DNA of 64,000 nucleotides from JADFOJ01 sp041580235 (GTDB lineage Bacteria; Planctomycetota; Phycisphaerae; Phycisphaerales; SM1A02), in contig JBFGEG010000002.1 of NCBI GenBank assembly GCA_041580235.1, forward strand, positions 20,067 to 84,066, written 5' to 3'. Below the pieces are notes generated by a model. It ran no database searches. It was not told the DNA's origin and saw nothing but the letters and a program-made list of their open reading frames with translations. Positions 1 to 9,170 of this stretch are shown here, in pieces (within the stretch, counting starts at the first letter, position 1; every line of letters begins with the position of its first letter). The position numbers were made by a program, and so were the translations under genes.

Positions 1-63
1 CATTCCCGTGGCCGCGCCGGGCGTACGACGATCCCTGCTCCGGCAACCCGCGCTCGTGTCCGC

Positions 64-1413
64 ATGGCCGCTGATTATTCCGTCTCGCGCGAGACCCGGG
101 CGGCATTCGTTGAGCCGGGGGCGGCGGGCGTGCCGATAGGCCCCTGCATGCCCGGCGAGGTCCCGATGTTCACGACGACCGGCACCCACAAGAGCGGCAA
201 CACCTGGCTGGTGGCGATGCTCTTTGAGCTGGACGGCGTCGCCGGATACAGCACCGACCCCCGCCGCGGCCTGCCGGTGATCCTCCACCACCTGCTGCAG
301 CAGCCCAAGGTCGTGTCCCTGCTGCGGGCTTACAGCGTCACCATCGAGGCGATCGTGCAACGGCTGATCCGGCCGCCCGCGGCCCCCTGCGAGCCGCTGG
401 TCCCTCCTGCTGGTCGAGCGGCCCTGAGCGAGGCAATGGAGCAGTATCTCCAGCGTCTGCGATACGTCTCGGACTATTTCCTGGACGCGGGTCATCCGGA
501 GGTGACCGTCGAGAGACTGGTCCGGCCTCTTCTTGGCGAGCCGGTGGAGCATCGGCGGTCGAGCCCGCCCCTTCTCATCGGCTGCCCGTCCAAGCACCTG
601 CCCGTCCCCTTCGTGAAACGGGTGCTGCCCGGCTGGAAGATCGTGCAGCTGCTGCGCGACCCGCGTGACGTGCTGGTGTCGGCCTTCTATCACGGGCTCG
701 GCACGCTGACGCCGCAGCGTATCAAGCGTCTGACCGCGCGCGACGACCGCGGCCGGCGGGTCATGCGCCCCGACTGGCGCCGGCGCTGCTTCAGCGAGTA
801 CGTGCAGCGGCTCACCTGGTACTACGACGGCGATACGCGGCTCGATGCGGGGTCGTACCGGTGCGATCGCTACGAGGACCTGCGCGCGGACCCGGCCCGG
901 CGGCTCGGCGAGCTGTGGGAGTTCCTGGCTCCGGGCGCCGCGGCGCCGGCGAACCTGGACACGGTGGTGTCGCGCTACGCATTCGAGAATCTTCGGGGCC
1001 GAGGAGAGCAGCGCAACAGTTTCGTCCGCAAGGCCGCGGCGGGAGACTGGCGGCGATACTTCGACCGTCGATTCATCGACGAGCTCGGGCCGGGATTCGC
1101 GGCGCTGGTGACCCGGCTGGGCTATGAACCCGACGACGCCTGGATCGACGGCCTGCCCGACGAAGCCTCGTGCGAGCTCGACTTCCGCCGCTTCCGGCCC
1201 CGGATGTCGGCCGCCACCGTCTTTCGGCACGTGTGGATGCAGAGTTCCGAGCTTCAGCAGCGCTATCCGAGGCCGCTCGACGTGCGATCGGAGGACTGCT
1301 TCGCGGCCTGGCTGCGCGACGCGGGCCGGCCGGACACCGAGGCCTGGTTCCGAGCCGCCGACGAGCTGGCGGACCTGTGGGAGGTCAACGTGGCCGAGAC
1401 GGTCAACTGGTGA
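64..1413 (+). CDS. Sulfotransferase-family protein
   Basis: Likely cytosolic PAPS-dependent sulfotransferase, 449 residues from this ATG. The segment GTHKSGNTWL, about 40 residues in, matches the 5'-phosphosulfate-binding loop (PKSGTTWL type). VQLLRDPRDVLVSAFYHG, around residues 195-212, matches the 3'-phosphate-binding motif with its Arg and Ser. The C-terminal half is less conserved and may set the acceptor, which cannot be read from sequence. The start is uncertain: the frame is open to the left edge of the window, and an ATG at 166 preceded by GAGG would put the P-loop at the usual N-terminal position. The next gene is downstream on the same strand but seems to have its own promoter. Confidence 0.75.
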   Translation: MAADYSVSRETRAAFVEPGAAGVPIGPCMPGEVPMFTTTGTHKSGNTWLVAMLFELDGVAGYSTDPRRGLPVILHHLLQQPKVVSLLRAYSVTIEAIVQRLIRPPAAPCEPLVPPAGRAALSEAMEQYLQRLRYVSDYFLDAGHPEVTVERLVRPLLGEPVEHRRSSPPLLIGCPSKHLPVPFVKRVLPGWKIVQLLRDPRDVLVSAFYHGLGTLTPQRIKRLTARDDRGRRVMRPDWRRRCFSEYVQRLTWYYDGDTRLDAGSYRCDRYEDLRADPARRLGELWEFLAPGAAAPANLDTVVSRYAFENLRGRGEQRNSFVRKAAAGDWRRYFDRRFIDELGPGFAALVTRLGYEPDDAWIDGLPDEASCELDFRRFRPRMSAATVFRHVWMQSSELQQRYPRPLDVRSEDCFAAWLRDAGRPDTEAWFRAADELADLWEVNVAETVNW

Positions 1414-1447
1414 GGCGAGCCGAAGCCTGTTGGTCCGGTCCGTGAGC

Positions 1448-1453
1448 TAGAAT
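1448..1453 (+). promoter_or_regulatory. -10-like TAGAAT before the DUF1573 gene
   Basis: TAGAAT ends 9 bases before the ATG at 1463, so transcription would start at or next to the start codon (leaderless). No Shine-Dalgarno site lies between them. No convincing -35 box is seen at 16-18 bp. It resembles the arrangement at 14663. Confidence 0.4.
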
Positions 1454-1462
1454 GGCGCCGCC

Positions 1463-2569
1463 ATGCGGCAGCCGATCTGTTTCGCCATCCTCGTCAGCCC
1501 CCTGCTCGCGGCGTGCGGCGGCGAAGGGAGCTCGACCGAGCCGTCCGCGGCCGCGTCCGTCACGGCTCGGGCGGCGGCGCCGACGCCGGTCGTGCCCCGC
1601 GACCTGCCCGGCGGCGTGCCTCAGATCACCTGGGCCGCGACCACCCGCGACTTCGGTGTGATCTCCGACACCCAGACGTACGAGACGTCCTTCTCGTTCA
1701 CAAACACCGGCACGGGCAAGCTCGTCATCTCCAACGTCAAGCCGGGTTGCGGATGCACGACGCCGACGCTGGACCGCAACGAGTTCATGCCGGGCGAGAC
1801 CGCCACCATCGACGTCGTCTTCGACCCCAGCAAAAAATCAGGTATGCAGAACAAGCCCATCACGGTCACGTCGAATGCCCGCAACAGCCCGGTGTCGCGA
1901 CTCTCCATCATGGCCGAAATCAGGCCGCTGGCGCGACCGGAGACCTTGATCCTGCAACTCGGCATCCTGCCGCTCGGCCAGGAGCACAAACACACCATCA
2001 ACGTGCACTACACCGATCCACAGCTCAGGGTCACCGGGCTGGACCTGCCCAACCCCCACGTCTCCGCCCGGCTGGTCAAGACGGGAATACGCGACCCGCA
2101 GACAGGCGAGTACCGTGCCACGATCGAGATCACCGTCGCCAGGGACGCCCCCTGGGGCATGCTCACCGATGCGACGCTCGATGTCGGCGTCCGGGGCGTC
2201 CCGGTGCAGGGCTCCGGACCCGTCGAGAAGGTCTACCCGGTCTTCATTTCGGCTCGGATCTTCGGAGACCTGCGGCCGCAGCCGGCCGTCTTCAAGCCCA
2301 ACGGCAGCATCAGCCCGGGCCAGCCCTACGAGCTCTCAACCGTCCTCTACCGGACCTCCGGGACCCCGTTCGCCATTACCAGCGCCGCGGTCAAGGACGT
2401 CCCGGAGGCCGCGGTGCGATTCGAGCCCCTCAGCCGCAGCTCGTATCGAGTCACGCTTGCGGGGACGGCCCCGGTGGGCCCCCGCGCGCTGCGGGGCTCC
2501 GTCACCGTGCACACGGACGTGGCCGGTGAGGAGAAGCTGACGCTTCCGGTCTCCGCCTCCATCAGATGA
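1463..2569 (+). CDS. DUF1573-domain lipoprotein
   Basis: A 368-residue lipoprotein. The signal peptide ends in the lipobox LLAAC at about residues 14-18, so it should be lipidated on the periplasmic side. Residues about 55-140 form a DUF1573 (Ig-like, ASH/HYDIN-type) domain: the motif DFG.I near the start, FTNTGTGKLVISNVKPGCGC, then PGETATIDVVFDPSKKSG. The Cys-Gly-Cys pair is the family hallmark. The remaining ~220 residues look like further beta-sandwich domains. The family is abundant in Planctomycetota and Bacteroidota, but its biochemical role is unknown. Start chosen for the signal peptide; transcription may be leaderless from 1448. Confidence 0.85.
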   Translation: MRQPICFAILVSPLLAACGGEGSSTEPSAAASVTARAAAPTPVVPRDLPGGVPQITWAATTRDFGVISDTQTYETSFSFTNTGTGKLVISNVKPGCGCTTPTLDRNEFMPGETATIDVVFDPSKKSGMQNKPITVTSNARNSPVSRLSIMAEIRPLARPETLILQLGILPLGQEHKHTINVHYTDPQLRVTGLDLPNPHVSARLVKTGIRDPQTGEYRATIEITVARDAPWGMLTDATLDVGVRGVPVQGSGPVEKVYPVFISARIFGDLRPQPAVFKPNGSISPGQPYELSTVLYRTSGTPFAITSAAVKDVPEAAVRFEPLSRSSYRVTLAGTAPVGPRALRGSVTVHTDVAGEEKLTLPVSASIR

Positions 2570-2840
2570 CGGGATCGCCCGCCGGCGGGCCGGGCAGGGC
2601 AAGGCCAGATGCGTGTCAATCGAGGGAGAGCACGAGCCGCCGCCTTCGCCTGCGCGGGGCTCCGGCGGCGACGCCAAGCAACTCCGACATCCTCGACTTG
2701 CTGATCCTCCTCGGAGACCGCGGCGTCTGGGTGGCTCGATTGCACTCAAGGGCGTGTCCGCCTTTGACGATCGATCAAATCCGGCCGGGGTCGCGATCTG
2801 CGCGTTATGGGCCCTCGGCGGACCGTGGAGGAGGCTTCGG

Positions 2841-3317
2841 ATGGCACGCCGGCACTCGATCGCCTTGCTGACGGCCTGCCTCACCCTGGCCGGCGCCGTG
2901 GGCGGCTGCAGCGCACCAAACAAGGTCACGTTCACCAACGTCTCGGAGTCGTGGGTGAGCGTGCGCTTCGTTGTGGGGACCGGGCGCGAGTCGACCGAGC
3001 TCGTGAGCAAGAAGCGGTTCCAGATCCAGCCGGGCGAGAGCGCGAGGTTCTCGGTCCCCAGCACGACGTATGGCTCCGGCGAGACCCGGCTCGTGCACCT
3101 GAAGGTCCAGGCCGTCACGCCGAGCTGGGATCCGCCCGGTCACCAGTACTGGATGGAGCTGCTGACCGACGGACCCATCAAGATCGTCGCCAGGGGCAAG
3201 GGCGAGAAGCTCGAGTTCGAGACGGGCGACGGTGAGGTGGCCCGCATCCCAAACCGGCAGCTCAAGAAGCGGTTCGACTACCGCGTGGCCGGTGCCCCGG
3301 TGGACGTCAACCCGTAA
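2841..3317 (+). CDS. Small lipoprotein of unknown function
   Basis: 158 residues. The start at 2841 is set by a strong GGAGGAGG at 2827-2834, six bases upstream, and by the signal sequence MARRHSIALLTACLTLAGAV followed by the lipobox GGC. The frame is open further upstream, but that extension has no signal character. The mature part begins with a stretch (VTFTNVSESWVSVRFVVG) that looks like a beta-sandwich, and it ends in a basic segment. I do not recognise the family. It faces gene 3360-3866 convergently. Confidence 0.7.
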   Translation: MARRHSIALLTACLTLAGAVGGCSAPNKVTFTNVSESWVSVRFVVGTGRESTELVSKKRFQIQPGESARFSVPSTTYGSGETRLVHLKVQAVTPSWDPPGHQYWMELLTDGPIKIVARGKGEKLEFETGDGEVARIPNRQLKKRFDYRVAGAPVDVNP

Positions 3318-3359
3318 CGGCCGACGATCTGACGCATCCGCCCGCGGACACAACGGGCA

Positions 3360-3866
3360 CTACGCCACGTTGCGTGTCTTCATCAGATAGTTGTTCTGCT
3401 CCTTGATCCCGATGAGGTGCTTGCGCATCTCCTTGATCGTGGTCTCGAAGCAGGGATACGACTTCTTGAGCACCTCAGGATCATCGCCGTTGAACCCGGC
3501 GTCGCCGAGCATCGCCTCGATCACGCTCGTGACGTGAGCCCGTACGATCTCCTCGGCGGAGCGATCGTGCGAGGCGGACGCCATGGCCTTCTCCAGGGCC
3601 TCGGAGTGCTTGGTGATCCTGGCAATGTGGCCCTCGACCTCGGCCGGCGTGGAGTACTTGAGCCGCGCGGCCAGCCGCTTCTGGAGCTTTGACGAGAAGC
3701 GCGGGCCGAAGAGGTCGCGGGCCAGACTCAGGTAGAGGTAGGCCGTTGCCGCTTCCACGACGCGATCGTCGACCTCGCCGGGAAAGACGGTGCGCACCTC
3801 CTGACAGAACTGGTGCATTGAGTTCACGGCGGCTTTGAGTTTTCGGTCGTTGATGAGCAAACCCAT
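3360..3866 (-). CDS. Hypothetical alpha-helical protein
   Basis: 168 residues, mostly helical and charged, with no signal peptide or membrane segment, so probably cytosolic. AGGAGG lies about 10 bases before the ATG. A single Cys and no metal or nucleotide motif are visible. It starts 35 bp after the stop of the membrane-bound TPR gene (3902-4483) on the same strand, so the two are probably cotranscribed. Family not recognised. Confidence 0.6.
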   Translation of the reverse strand: MGLLINDRKLKAAVNSMHQFCQEVRTVFPGEVDDRVVEAATAYLYLSLARDLFGPRFSSKLQKRLAARLKYSTPAEVEGHIARITKHSEALEKAMASASHDRSAEEIVRAHVTSVIEAMLGDAGFNGDDPEVLKKSYPCFETTIKEMRKHLIGIKEQNNYLMKTRNVA

Positions 3867-3901
3867 GGGTCTGCGTCCTCCTTGGTCTACGTTCGCGGGG
3901 T

Positions 3902-4483
3902 TCAGTGAGCGACGAGGTGGGCCAGCAGATTGGCAAGCTCGGTGTCGAGCTTTTCCAGCTTGGCGCGTTGCCGCCGGGCGGACCTCTTGTCGCCCATGCG
4001 CACATACGCCAGACCCAGCCGGTAATGAGCGTCCGCGTAATCCGGATCGAGGCGGATGGCCTCCTTGAAATGCTCGGCCGCCTCGGCGTACCGGCCCACG
4101 GACAGGAGGCTCTGGCCCTCCTCGAACTCCTGGTGGACCAGGCTCCGGGGATTCCGCCGGGTCACGAGCCGGCCCGTCTCCGTTTCGACGGGGGCGCCGG
4201 TGACGGCCGCCAGCTTCTCCGACTCCGTCTTCCCGTTGATGACCGCCTCCGCATACTGCACCACGGACTCGCCGATCCCCGCGTTGCTGGGGGTGTCGGC
4301 CGCGGCTTTCTGCTGTCCGGGAAGACCTTCGCTCCAGAGCCAGACGGCCACCCCGCCCACAAAGCCGATGGCGAGGATGACCAGGGCCGTCTTGAGGGGG
4401 CTTCGAACCGACATCCCCGGCGGGTGCGGATCGGCGATCATCTTGGCGTTGCTGACGAAGTTCGCTTGCGGATCGAATCGCAT
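3902..4483 (-). CDS. Membrane-anchored TPR protein
   Basis: 193 residues from the ATG at 4483. Longer upstream in-frame extensions lack protein-like sequence. One membrane segment (TALVILAIGFVGGVAVWLW) lies at about residues 33-51, after a short cytosolic tail, with the rest outside. Two TPR-like helix pairs follow at about 120-180 (FEEGQSLLSVGRYAEAAEHF, then the canonical IRLDPDYADAHYRLGLAYVRMG). TPRs usually scaffold protein complexes, and the partner could be the product of the downstream gene 3360-3866. No enzymatic motif. Confidence 0.7.
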   Translation of the reverse strand: MRFDPQANFVSNAKMIADPHPPGMSVRSPLKTALVILAIGFVGGVAVWLWSEGLPGQQKAAADTPSNAGIGESVVQYAEAVINGKTESEKLAAVTGAPVETETGRLVTRRNPRSLVHQEFEEGQSLLSVGRYAEAAEHFKEAIRLDPDYADAHYRLGLAYVRMGDKRSARRQRAKLEKLDTELANLLAHLVAH

Positions 4484-4665
4484 ATCCAAGTATTGGGACG
4501 GATGGGCCCTGACTCGTGGAGAACCCCGGCTACGAGGGCCGGTGTGGTTCACCCTGTGCCGTCTGTGCCGGGTGCGGCTGTAGACGATAACCCGCCCCGC
4601 TGCCTCGCCCCCCGGCCGCCCGACGGGGCCGGTTATCGGGCGCGCCGTCGCGGGGGGCGGCGCGC

Positions 4666-4671
4666 TACAAT
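4666..4671 (+). promoter_or_regulatory. -10-like TACAAT before the exported two-domain protein gene
   Basis: TACAAT lies 59 bases upstream of the ATG at 4731, giving a short leader of about 50 bases with a strong purine-rich ribosome site (GGAGGAGAAGGA, 4716-4727). The -35 position is GC-rich and unconvincing. Confidence 0.35.
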
Positions 4672-4730
4672 CGCGGGCACGACCCGGCCCCCTGCCCGCG
4701 TGAGGCCGAGGCCGCGGAGGAGAAGGACCC

Positions 4731-6353
4731 ATGCGAAGAGGGATCGCGATAGCGGTCGCGTCAGCGGCCGTCGTGACGTGCGCCATACCGGCCTCCAGGA
4801 CCGTCCAGAGCAGCTGGGATCCGGGCGTCGGCGACGGACCGGCGGGTGGGCCGCCCCCGGCGTGCGTCGACCAGCCGCCCGACCGGGCCGGCTCGCTGTT
4901 CTCGGATCTCGACTGTGACGGCTGCACGTCGTCGCCGCACGTCGTCGCGGAGAACTTCACGCTGGCGACGGACGAGTCCATCGATGAGATCCGGTTCTGG
5001 GGCGTCTACTTCGGCGACGGGGTCGCCCCGCCGGCCGATCGCTTCACCGTGATTCTCCGCGATGACGCCGGTGGCCTGCCCGGCACCGCCATTCGCACGA
5101 TCGGGCCCGCGCCCGCCACGACGCGCACCATCACCGGCAACCAGGTCGCCGGTCTCGACGAGCACGAGTACACGATCGATCTCGATCCGAACCAGGATCT
5201 CGCGGCGGCAACGTACTGGGTCGAGATCTACAACGACACCGGCGGGTGCCCGTGGGACTGCGGCGACGGGAACGACGACGTCGGCATCGGCGACTTCCTG
5301 GCCGTGCTCGGCACCTGGGGCCAGGTCGGCGCCGCGTGTGATCTCGACGGCGGGGGCGTCGGCATCACCGAGTTTCTCAAGATCATCGGCAACTGGGGGC
5401 CGTGCCCGGACAAGGCGTGGGCGTGGGAGACCGGCACCCTCGACGTGGTCAACGGCGTCGCCGGCTCGGCCACGTCAGCGTCACGGGGCGGGGCCGAGGC
5501 GTGGCAGGCGGACTCGGCGGACCTGGCGCTGAGCATGACCTGCTCCGGCAACCCCTTCGGGTGTCCGGGCGAGGGTGATTGCTGCGAGGACAACGGCTCG
5601 GCCGGGTGCGACGACGCCGAGTGCTGCCGCGCGGTGTGCGCGATCATCCCCCTGTGCTGTGAGGTGACGTGGGCGTCGGTCTGCGCTGACCTGGCGCTTG
5701 AGCAGTCGGCGTGCGGCTGTTTCGACTGCGAGAGTCCGGCCAAGTGCCAGTCCTCGGACCTTTCCAACGCGTTCATCGCCGACGGCACCACGTGGATTGC
5801 GGCGGACGACGTGGTCATCGACGAGCCGGCCGCCACCTCGGTGACCAGCCTGTGCTGGCGCGGGATCTACTTCGACAACACGATCTCCGACAACTGCGGT
5901 CCCGGTCCCGACGACTTCCGGCTCCGCTACTACCAGGATGACGGCACGGGACTTCCCGGCGCGCTGCTGGCCGAGTACCGCCAGTCGATGTCCACGCTGA
6001 TCGTCTCGCCGCCGTCGGCGACCGGCCAGCAGATCGGCAACTTCGCGACCGAGTACCAGCACACCGCCGAGCACGCGGCGCTTCCCGTCAGTCCCGGCCA
6101 GTGCCTCTGGGTCGAGGTGACGAACTTGGGACCCGCCGCCCCGTGCATGTGGTTCTGGAACGTGTCCGGTGACGGTGACGGCTACAGCATGCATGACGGC
6201 ACGCCGCCCGACGGATACGACGCGACCGACGCCCGCGACAGCGACTACTCGTTCTGTCTCGACGTCGGAATCGGCGGGACGCCGCCCTGCCCGCAGCAGC
6301 CGCTCAGCCCAGGGGCCGTGCGACTGGGCGAGGGCGCCGTCGATCGCCCCTAG
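4731..6353 (+). CDS. Exported two-domain protein with internal dockerin-like repeats
   Basis: 540 residues with an N-terminal signal peptide (~1-25). Residues ~30-168 form a beta-sandwich-like module (FTLATDESIDEIRFWGVYFGDG). Residues ~171-226 carry two dockerin-like loops (DGNDDVGIGDFLAVLGTWG, then GGGVGITEFLKIIGNWGPCP) of the type usually found at the C-terminus in Phycisphaerae. Residues ~270-333 form a Cys-rich module (GDCCEDNGSAGCDDAECC...) that probably holds disulfides. Residues ~336-530 are a second copy of the sandwich module (IDEPAATSVTSLCWRGIYFD). Probably a surface or extracellular protein. The internal placement of the dockerin-like unit is unusual. No catalytic residues recognised. 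Confidence 0.75.
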   Translation: MRRGIAIAVASAAVVTCAIPASRTVQSSWDPGVGDGPAGGPPPACVDQPPDRAGSLFSDLDCDGCTSSPHVVAENFTLATDESIDEIRFWGVYFGDGVAPPADRFTVILRDDAGGLPGTAIRTIGPAPATTRTITGNQVAGLDEHEYTIDLDPNQDLAAATYWVEIYNDTGGCPWDCGDGNDDVGIGDFLAVLGTWGQVGAACDLDGGGVGITEFLKIIGNWGPCPDKAWAWETGTLDVVNGVAGSATSASRGGAEAWQADSADLALSMTCSGNPFGCPGEGDCCEDNGSAGCDDAECCRAVCAIIPLCCEVTWASVCADLALEQSACGCFDCESPAKCQSSDLSNAFIADGTTWIAADDVVIDEPAATSVTSLCWRGIYFDNTISDNCGPGPDDFRLRYYQDDGTGLPGALLAEYRQSMSTLIVSPPSATGQQIGNFATEYQHTAEHAALPVSPGQCLWVEVTNLGPAAPCMWFWNVSGDGDGYSMHDGTPPDGYDATDARDSDYSFCLDVGIGGTPPCPQQPLSPGAVRLGEGAVDRP

Positions 6354-6381
6354 GAGCAGCACGTGGCGAGTGTCGCGGCGT

Positions 6382-8058
6382 TCACGAGCGGTCGCGCTCG
6401 ACGACCAGATGCCGGTTCGCCGCGACGAGGTTTCGACGCTGGACGTGGCCGTCGGGCCAGACGATCTCGAGCGTGACGGCGTCGTCCAACCCGCCGAAGT
6501 GGGCATGCGGCGCGTTGGATGACTGGAACCCGCCCCCGTAGATCCACCGCCGCTGGATCGTCTCCCCCGTCGTGAGCTCGACCCGCGCGCCGTACCCGCG
6601 GGGGTTGGCGCTGCCGGCGTCGCGCAGCTCGACGGTGAGCCAGCCCCCCACGGCACCGTCGTTGCGGAGCACGCGTATCGGCCCGTTGAGCTCGCCGACG
6701 ACGACGTCAACGTCACCGTCGCCGTCGAGATCGCCGAACGCGGCGGCCCGATCGCGTCGCGGCTCCGCCAGGAACGCCCCGGCCCGCGGATCGGTCACCC
6801 GCGAGAAACGCGGGCCGGAGCGCTCGAACAGCAGCGGAGGCTGGAGGTAGCTTGAGTCCATGGTCGCGTAGGTCGCCTGTGGATAGACATGCCCGTTCAC
6901 CATGAGCAGGTCCTCGTCGCCGTCGTGGTCGAAGTCATAGAAGCCGCACGACCACCCCAGGAAGGGTCGGCTGATCATGCCGAGACCGTACTGCATCGTC
7001 CGGTCATCGAAGAAGCGGCCGTCGAGATTGAGCTGCAGCGTGTTCGTGTCGCTCGAGAAGTTGGTCGTGAAGACGTCGGGATGCGTGTTGCCGTCAACGT
7101 CGGCGATGCCGATCCCCATGGTGGCCTGCTCGCCCCCGTCGGCGTTGACGGCCAGGCCGCTGGTGCCCCCGACCTCCTCGAAACGGAGGTTCCCGACATT
7201 GTGGAACAGGAAGTTGGGCTGGGAGTCGTTGCCCACGAAGACGTCGGGCCGGCCGTCGGCGTCGAAGTCCACGATGACGACCCCCAGCCCGTACGCGGCC
7301 GCGGCGGGCAGGCACCCCGACGCCTCCGTGACGTCCCGGAACGTGCCGTCACCGAGGTTCTCGTACAGCACGTCGTGCTGGGCGGTGAGGCCGTTGGGGC
7401 CGGCCATCACCTCCACGCCCTTGAAGCGGGATCGGGGCGGTCGATCGTCGACGTCGAAGTCCAGGTAGTTCACGCCGTAGAGATCGAGATCACCGTCGCC
7501 GTCGAGGTCACCGAAGGCGGCGCTCGTCCCCCACCGCGGGTCGCCGACGCCGGCGGCGGCGGTGACGTCGACGAGCCGGCCGTGGTCATTGCGCAGCAGC
7601 ACGTTGGGCCCGTAGCAGGTGACGTACAGGTCGTCCCACCCGTCGCCGTCGTAATCGCCGACGGCTGCCCCCATGGCCCAGCGACGCAGGGAGAGACCGG
7701 CATCCGCGGTGGCGTCACGGAATCGCATTGCCCCGACGTTCTCGTACAGCCGCGAGCCCGGGCCGTGTTCGGGATCGGCCAGGGTGGCGCCGTTGGCCAC
7801 GAACAGGTCCAGGTCGCCGTCGCGATCGTGGTCGATGAGGGCGAGACCGCCGCCGTTCACCTCGAGAATCTCGGTGGACGGATCCTCGCCGCTGGTCATG
7901 ACGACGTCGAGCCCGGTGGCCGCCGCGTCAAGCGTGGCGAAGCGCAACTCCGTCGCCGGGGGCGAAGCCGGGACGGCCGGCGCGTCGTCGCCGCCACATC
8001 CCGAAATGGTGCCGGCGACGAGCACGATGCAAGCGGCCCTGCCGATCGCGTGCGTCAT
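6382..8058 (-). CDS. CRTAC1-family FG-GAP/ASPIC-UnbV lipoprotein
   Basis: 558 residues. The signal peptide has a lipobox (TISGC, ~18-22). The body is a run of calcium-binding FG-GAP/VCBS blades such as DHDRDGDLDLFVANG, DYDGDGWDDLYVTCYG and DLDGDGDVDVVVGELNG, forming a predicted beta-propeller. Residues ~480-550 are an ASPIC/UnbV domain (GYGARVELTTGE...FGGLDDAVTLEIVWPDG). CRTAC1-type proteins are abundant exported proteins of unknown function in planctomycetes and often pair with TPR proteins. Here the ATG overlaps the stop of the TPR gene in an ATGA, which implies translational coupling. No RNA-binding or catalytic site is visible. Confidence 0.88.
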   Translation of the reverse strand: MTHAIGRAACIVLVAGTISGCGGDDAPAVPASPPATELRFATLDAAATGLDVVMTSGEDPSTEILEVNGGGLALIDHDRDGDLDLFVANGATLADPEHGPGSRLYENVGAMRFRDATADAGLSLRRWAMGAAVGDYDGDGWDDLYVTCYGPNVLLRNDHGRLVDVTAAAGVGDPRWGTSAAFGDLDGDGDLDLYGVNYLDFDVDDRPPRSRFKGVEVMAGPNGLTAQHDVLYENLGDGTFRDVTEASGCLPAAAAYGLGVVIVDFDADGRPDVFVGNDSQPNFLFHNVGNLRFEEVGGTSGLAVNADGGEQATMGIGIADVDGNTHPDVFTTNFSSDTNTLQLNLDGRFFDDRTMQYGLGMISRPFLGWSCGFYDFDHDGDEDLLMVNGHVYPQATYATMDSSYLQPPLLFERSGPRFSRVTDPRAGAFLAEPRRDRAAAFGDLDGDGDVDVVVGELNGPIRVLRNDGAVGGWLTVELRDAGSANPRGYGARVELTTGETIQRRWIYGGGFQSSNAPHAHFGGLDDAVTLEIVWPDGHVQRRNLVAANRHLVVERDRS

Positions 8059-8903
8059 GGACCGGGCCCATCCGGTCGCTCGGGAACACCGCGCGGCGTC
8101 TCCGCCTGCGCCTCCCAGTACCGGTACTGCCGAAACGCCTCCGCTGCGGCTTCCGTGTCACCGAGCCGGTTGAGCACACGCGAGAGCTTGTAGAACGCGG
8201 TGTAGTGCTGGGGCCACATTTCGGTGGCAACCTGCAGCTCGGAACGGGCAGCCCCGAGCTCATCGCGTCGAATGTGCACGTCCGCCAGCCGGGCGTGCGC
8301 CTTGGCCACGTCCTTGACGCGCCGCGGGTTGCTCGCCTGCAGCTCGATGGCCCGGCGGAAACGCGTCTCGGCATCATCGAGCCGGTCCTCGTCAAGATCG
8401 ATCAGGCCGATCGCGAAGATGGAGTCGCCCTCGTCCGGCATGAGTGCGAGGTGATCTTCGAAGGCGGCTCGGGCCCTGGTCATGTCGCCCAGGTAATAGA
8501 GGCACCAACCCAGGAAGTGATGCGTGGGGTGATAGCCCGGCTCCATGTCGGCCGCGGCCTCGAAGTGCGGCCTCGCCAGCGCGTAGCGCTTCTCGCGGTG
8601 GTATGTCAGGCCCAGCAGGAACTCCGCCGGGCCGTCGTCCGGGTGCTGCCGCAGGTGCTGCTCCAGTCCCGCCCGGGCGGCGTCGGTCCGCTGCTGTCCG
8701 ATCAGCTGGAAGGCCGCCGACAGCTCCGGTCCCAACGTGATCTCCCGTGGGGTGGCCCGGGCACGCGCGGCGTCCGGGGTCGCGACAGGAGCCGGCGGTC
8801 GAGTGGTACCGGGATGGTCCCCTTTGTCCCCGCATCCGGCCGGGAAAACCGCGGCTGCCGCCACCGTGACTGCCATTGCCGTTCGAATTCCCATGGGCCG
8901 CAT
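8055..8903 (-). CDS. TPR lipoprotein, partner of CRTAC1 protein
   Basis: 282 residues from the ATG at 8903 (8894 is an alternative). The signal peptide ends in the lipobox FPAGC at about residues 20-24. At least five TPR-type helix pairs occupy ~65-270, e.g. GPAEFLLGLTYHREKRYALA and DSIFAIGLIDLDEDRLDDAE. First gene of a two-gene operon: its TGA overlaps the ATG of the CRTAC1 gene. It may present or assemble the propeller protein at the membrane (inference from gene pairing). Confidence 0.8.
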   Translation of the reverse strand: MRPMGIRTAMAVTVAAAAVFPAGCGDKGDHPGTTRPPAPVATPDAARARATPREITLGPELSAAFQLIGQQRTDAARAGLEQHLRQHPDDGPAEFLLGLTYHREKRYALARPHFEAAADMEPGYHPTHHFLGWCLYYLGDMTRARAAFEDHLALMPDEGDSIFAIGLIDLDEDRLDDAETRFRRAIELQASNPRRVKDVAKAHARLADVHIRRDELGAARSELQVATEMWPQHYTAFYKLSRVLNRLGDTEAAAEAFRQYRYWEAQAETPRGVPERPDGPGP

Positions 8904-9157
8904 CGAGTCTATTCGCGCCCCGGCGACCGGGGTCCCCGGCGGCGGGAATTGGACGCCGGGGCCGCCTTTTTGGATGGCCCGGTGGCAGGATGGGAGGTAC
9001 ACTCTGCGTCGAGACATGCCCCGATCACCCTGGCACGCCCCCAGGGGGACGGGACTGGGGACCGCATGTCGCTTCAAGCTGCGAGACGCCACGCGCCGTG
9101 CCGGCGCGGCCCACGTCGGGCTCTCGTTGTGACTGACCCCGAACCACGAATGAAAAC

Positions 9158-9162
9158 GGAGG
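9158..9162 (+). promoter_or_regulatory. Shine-Dalgarno GGAGG selecting a GTG start
   Basis: GGAGG lies 8 bases before GTG 9171 and within the reading frame that begins at ATG 9150. Its spacing fits the GTG, so GTG is the more likely start of the first DHOR gene. Confidence 0.5.
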
Positions 9163-9170
9163 ACTCCCCA

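Noticed and set aside
6889..8193. Long open frame on the opposite strand of the CRTAC1 gene
   Set aside because: The antisense frame is Val/Gly/Arg-rich with no domain pattern. The minus strand has clear FG-GAP blades and ASPIC motifs. It is a composition artefact of GC-rich DNA.
9150..9170. ATG 9150 as the start of the first DHOR gene
   Set aside because: It has no ribosome site at proper distance, while GTG 9171 has GGAGG 8 bases upstream. Still possible, so it is mentioned in the entry.
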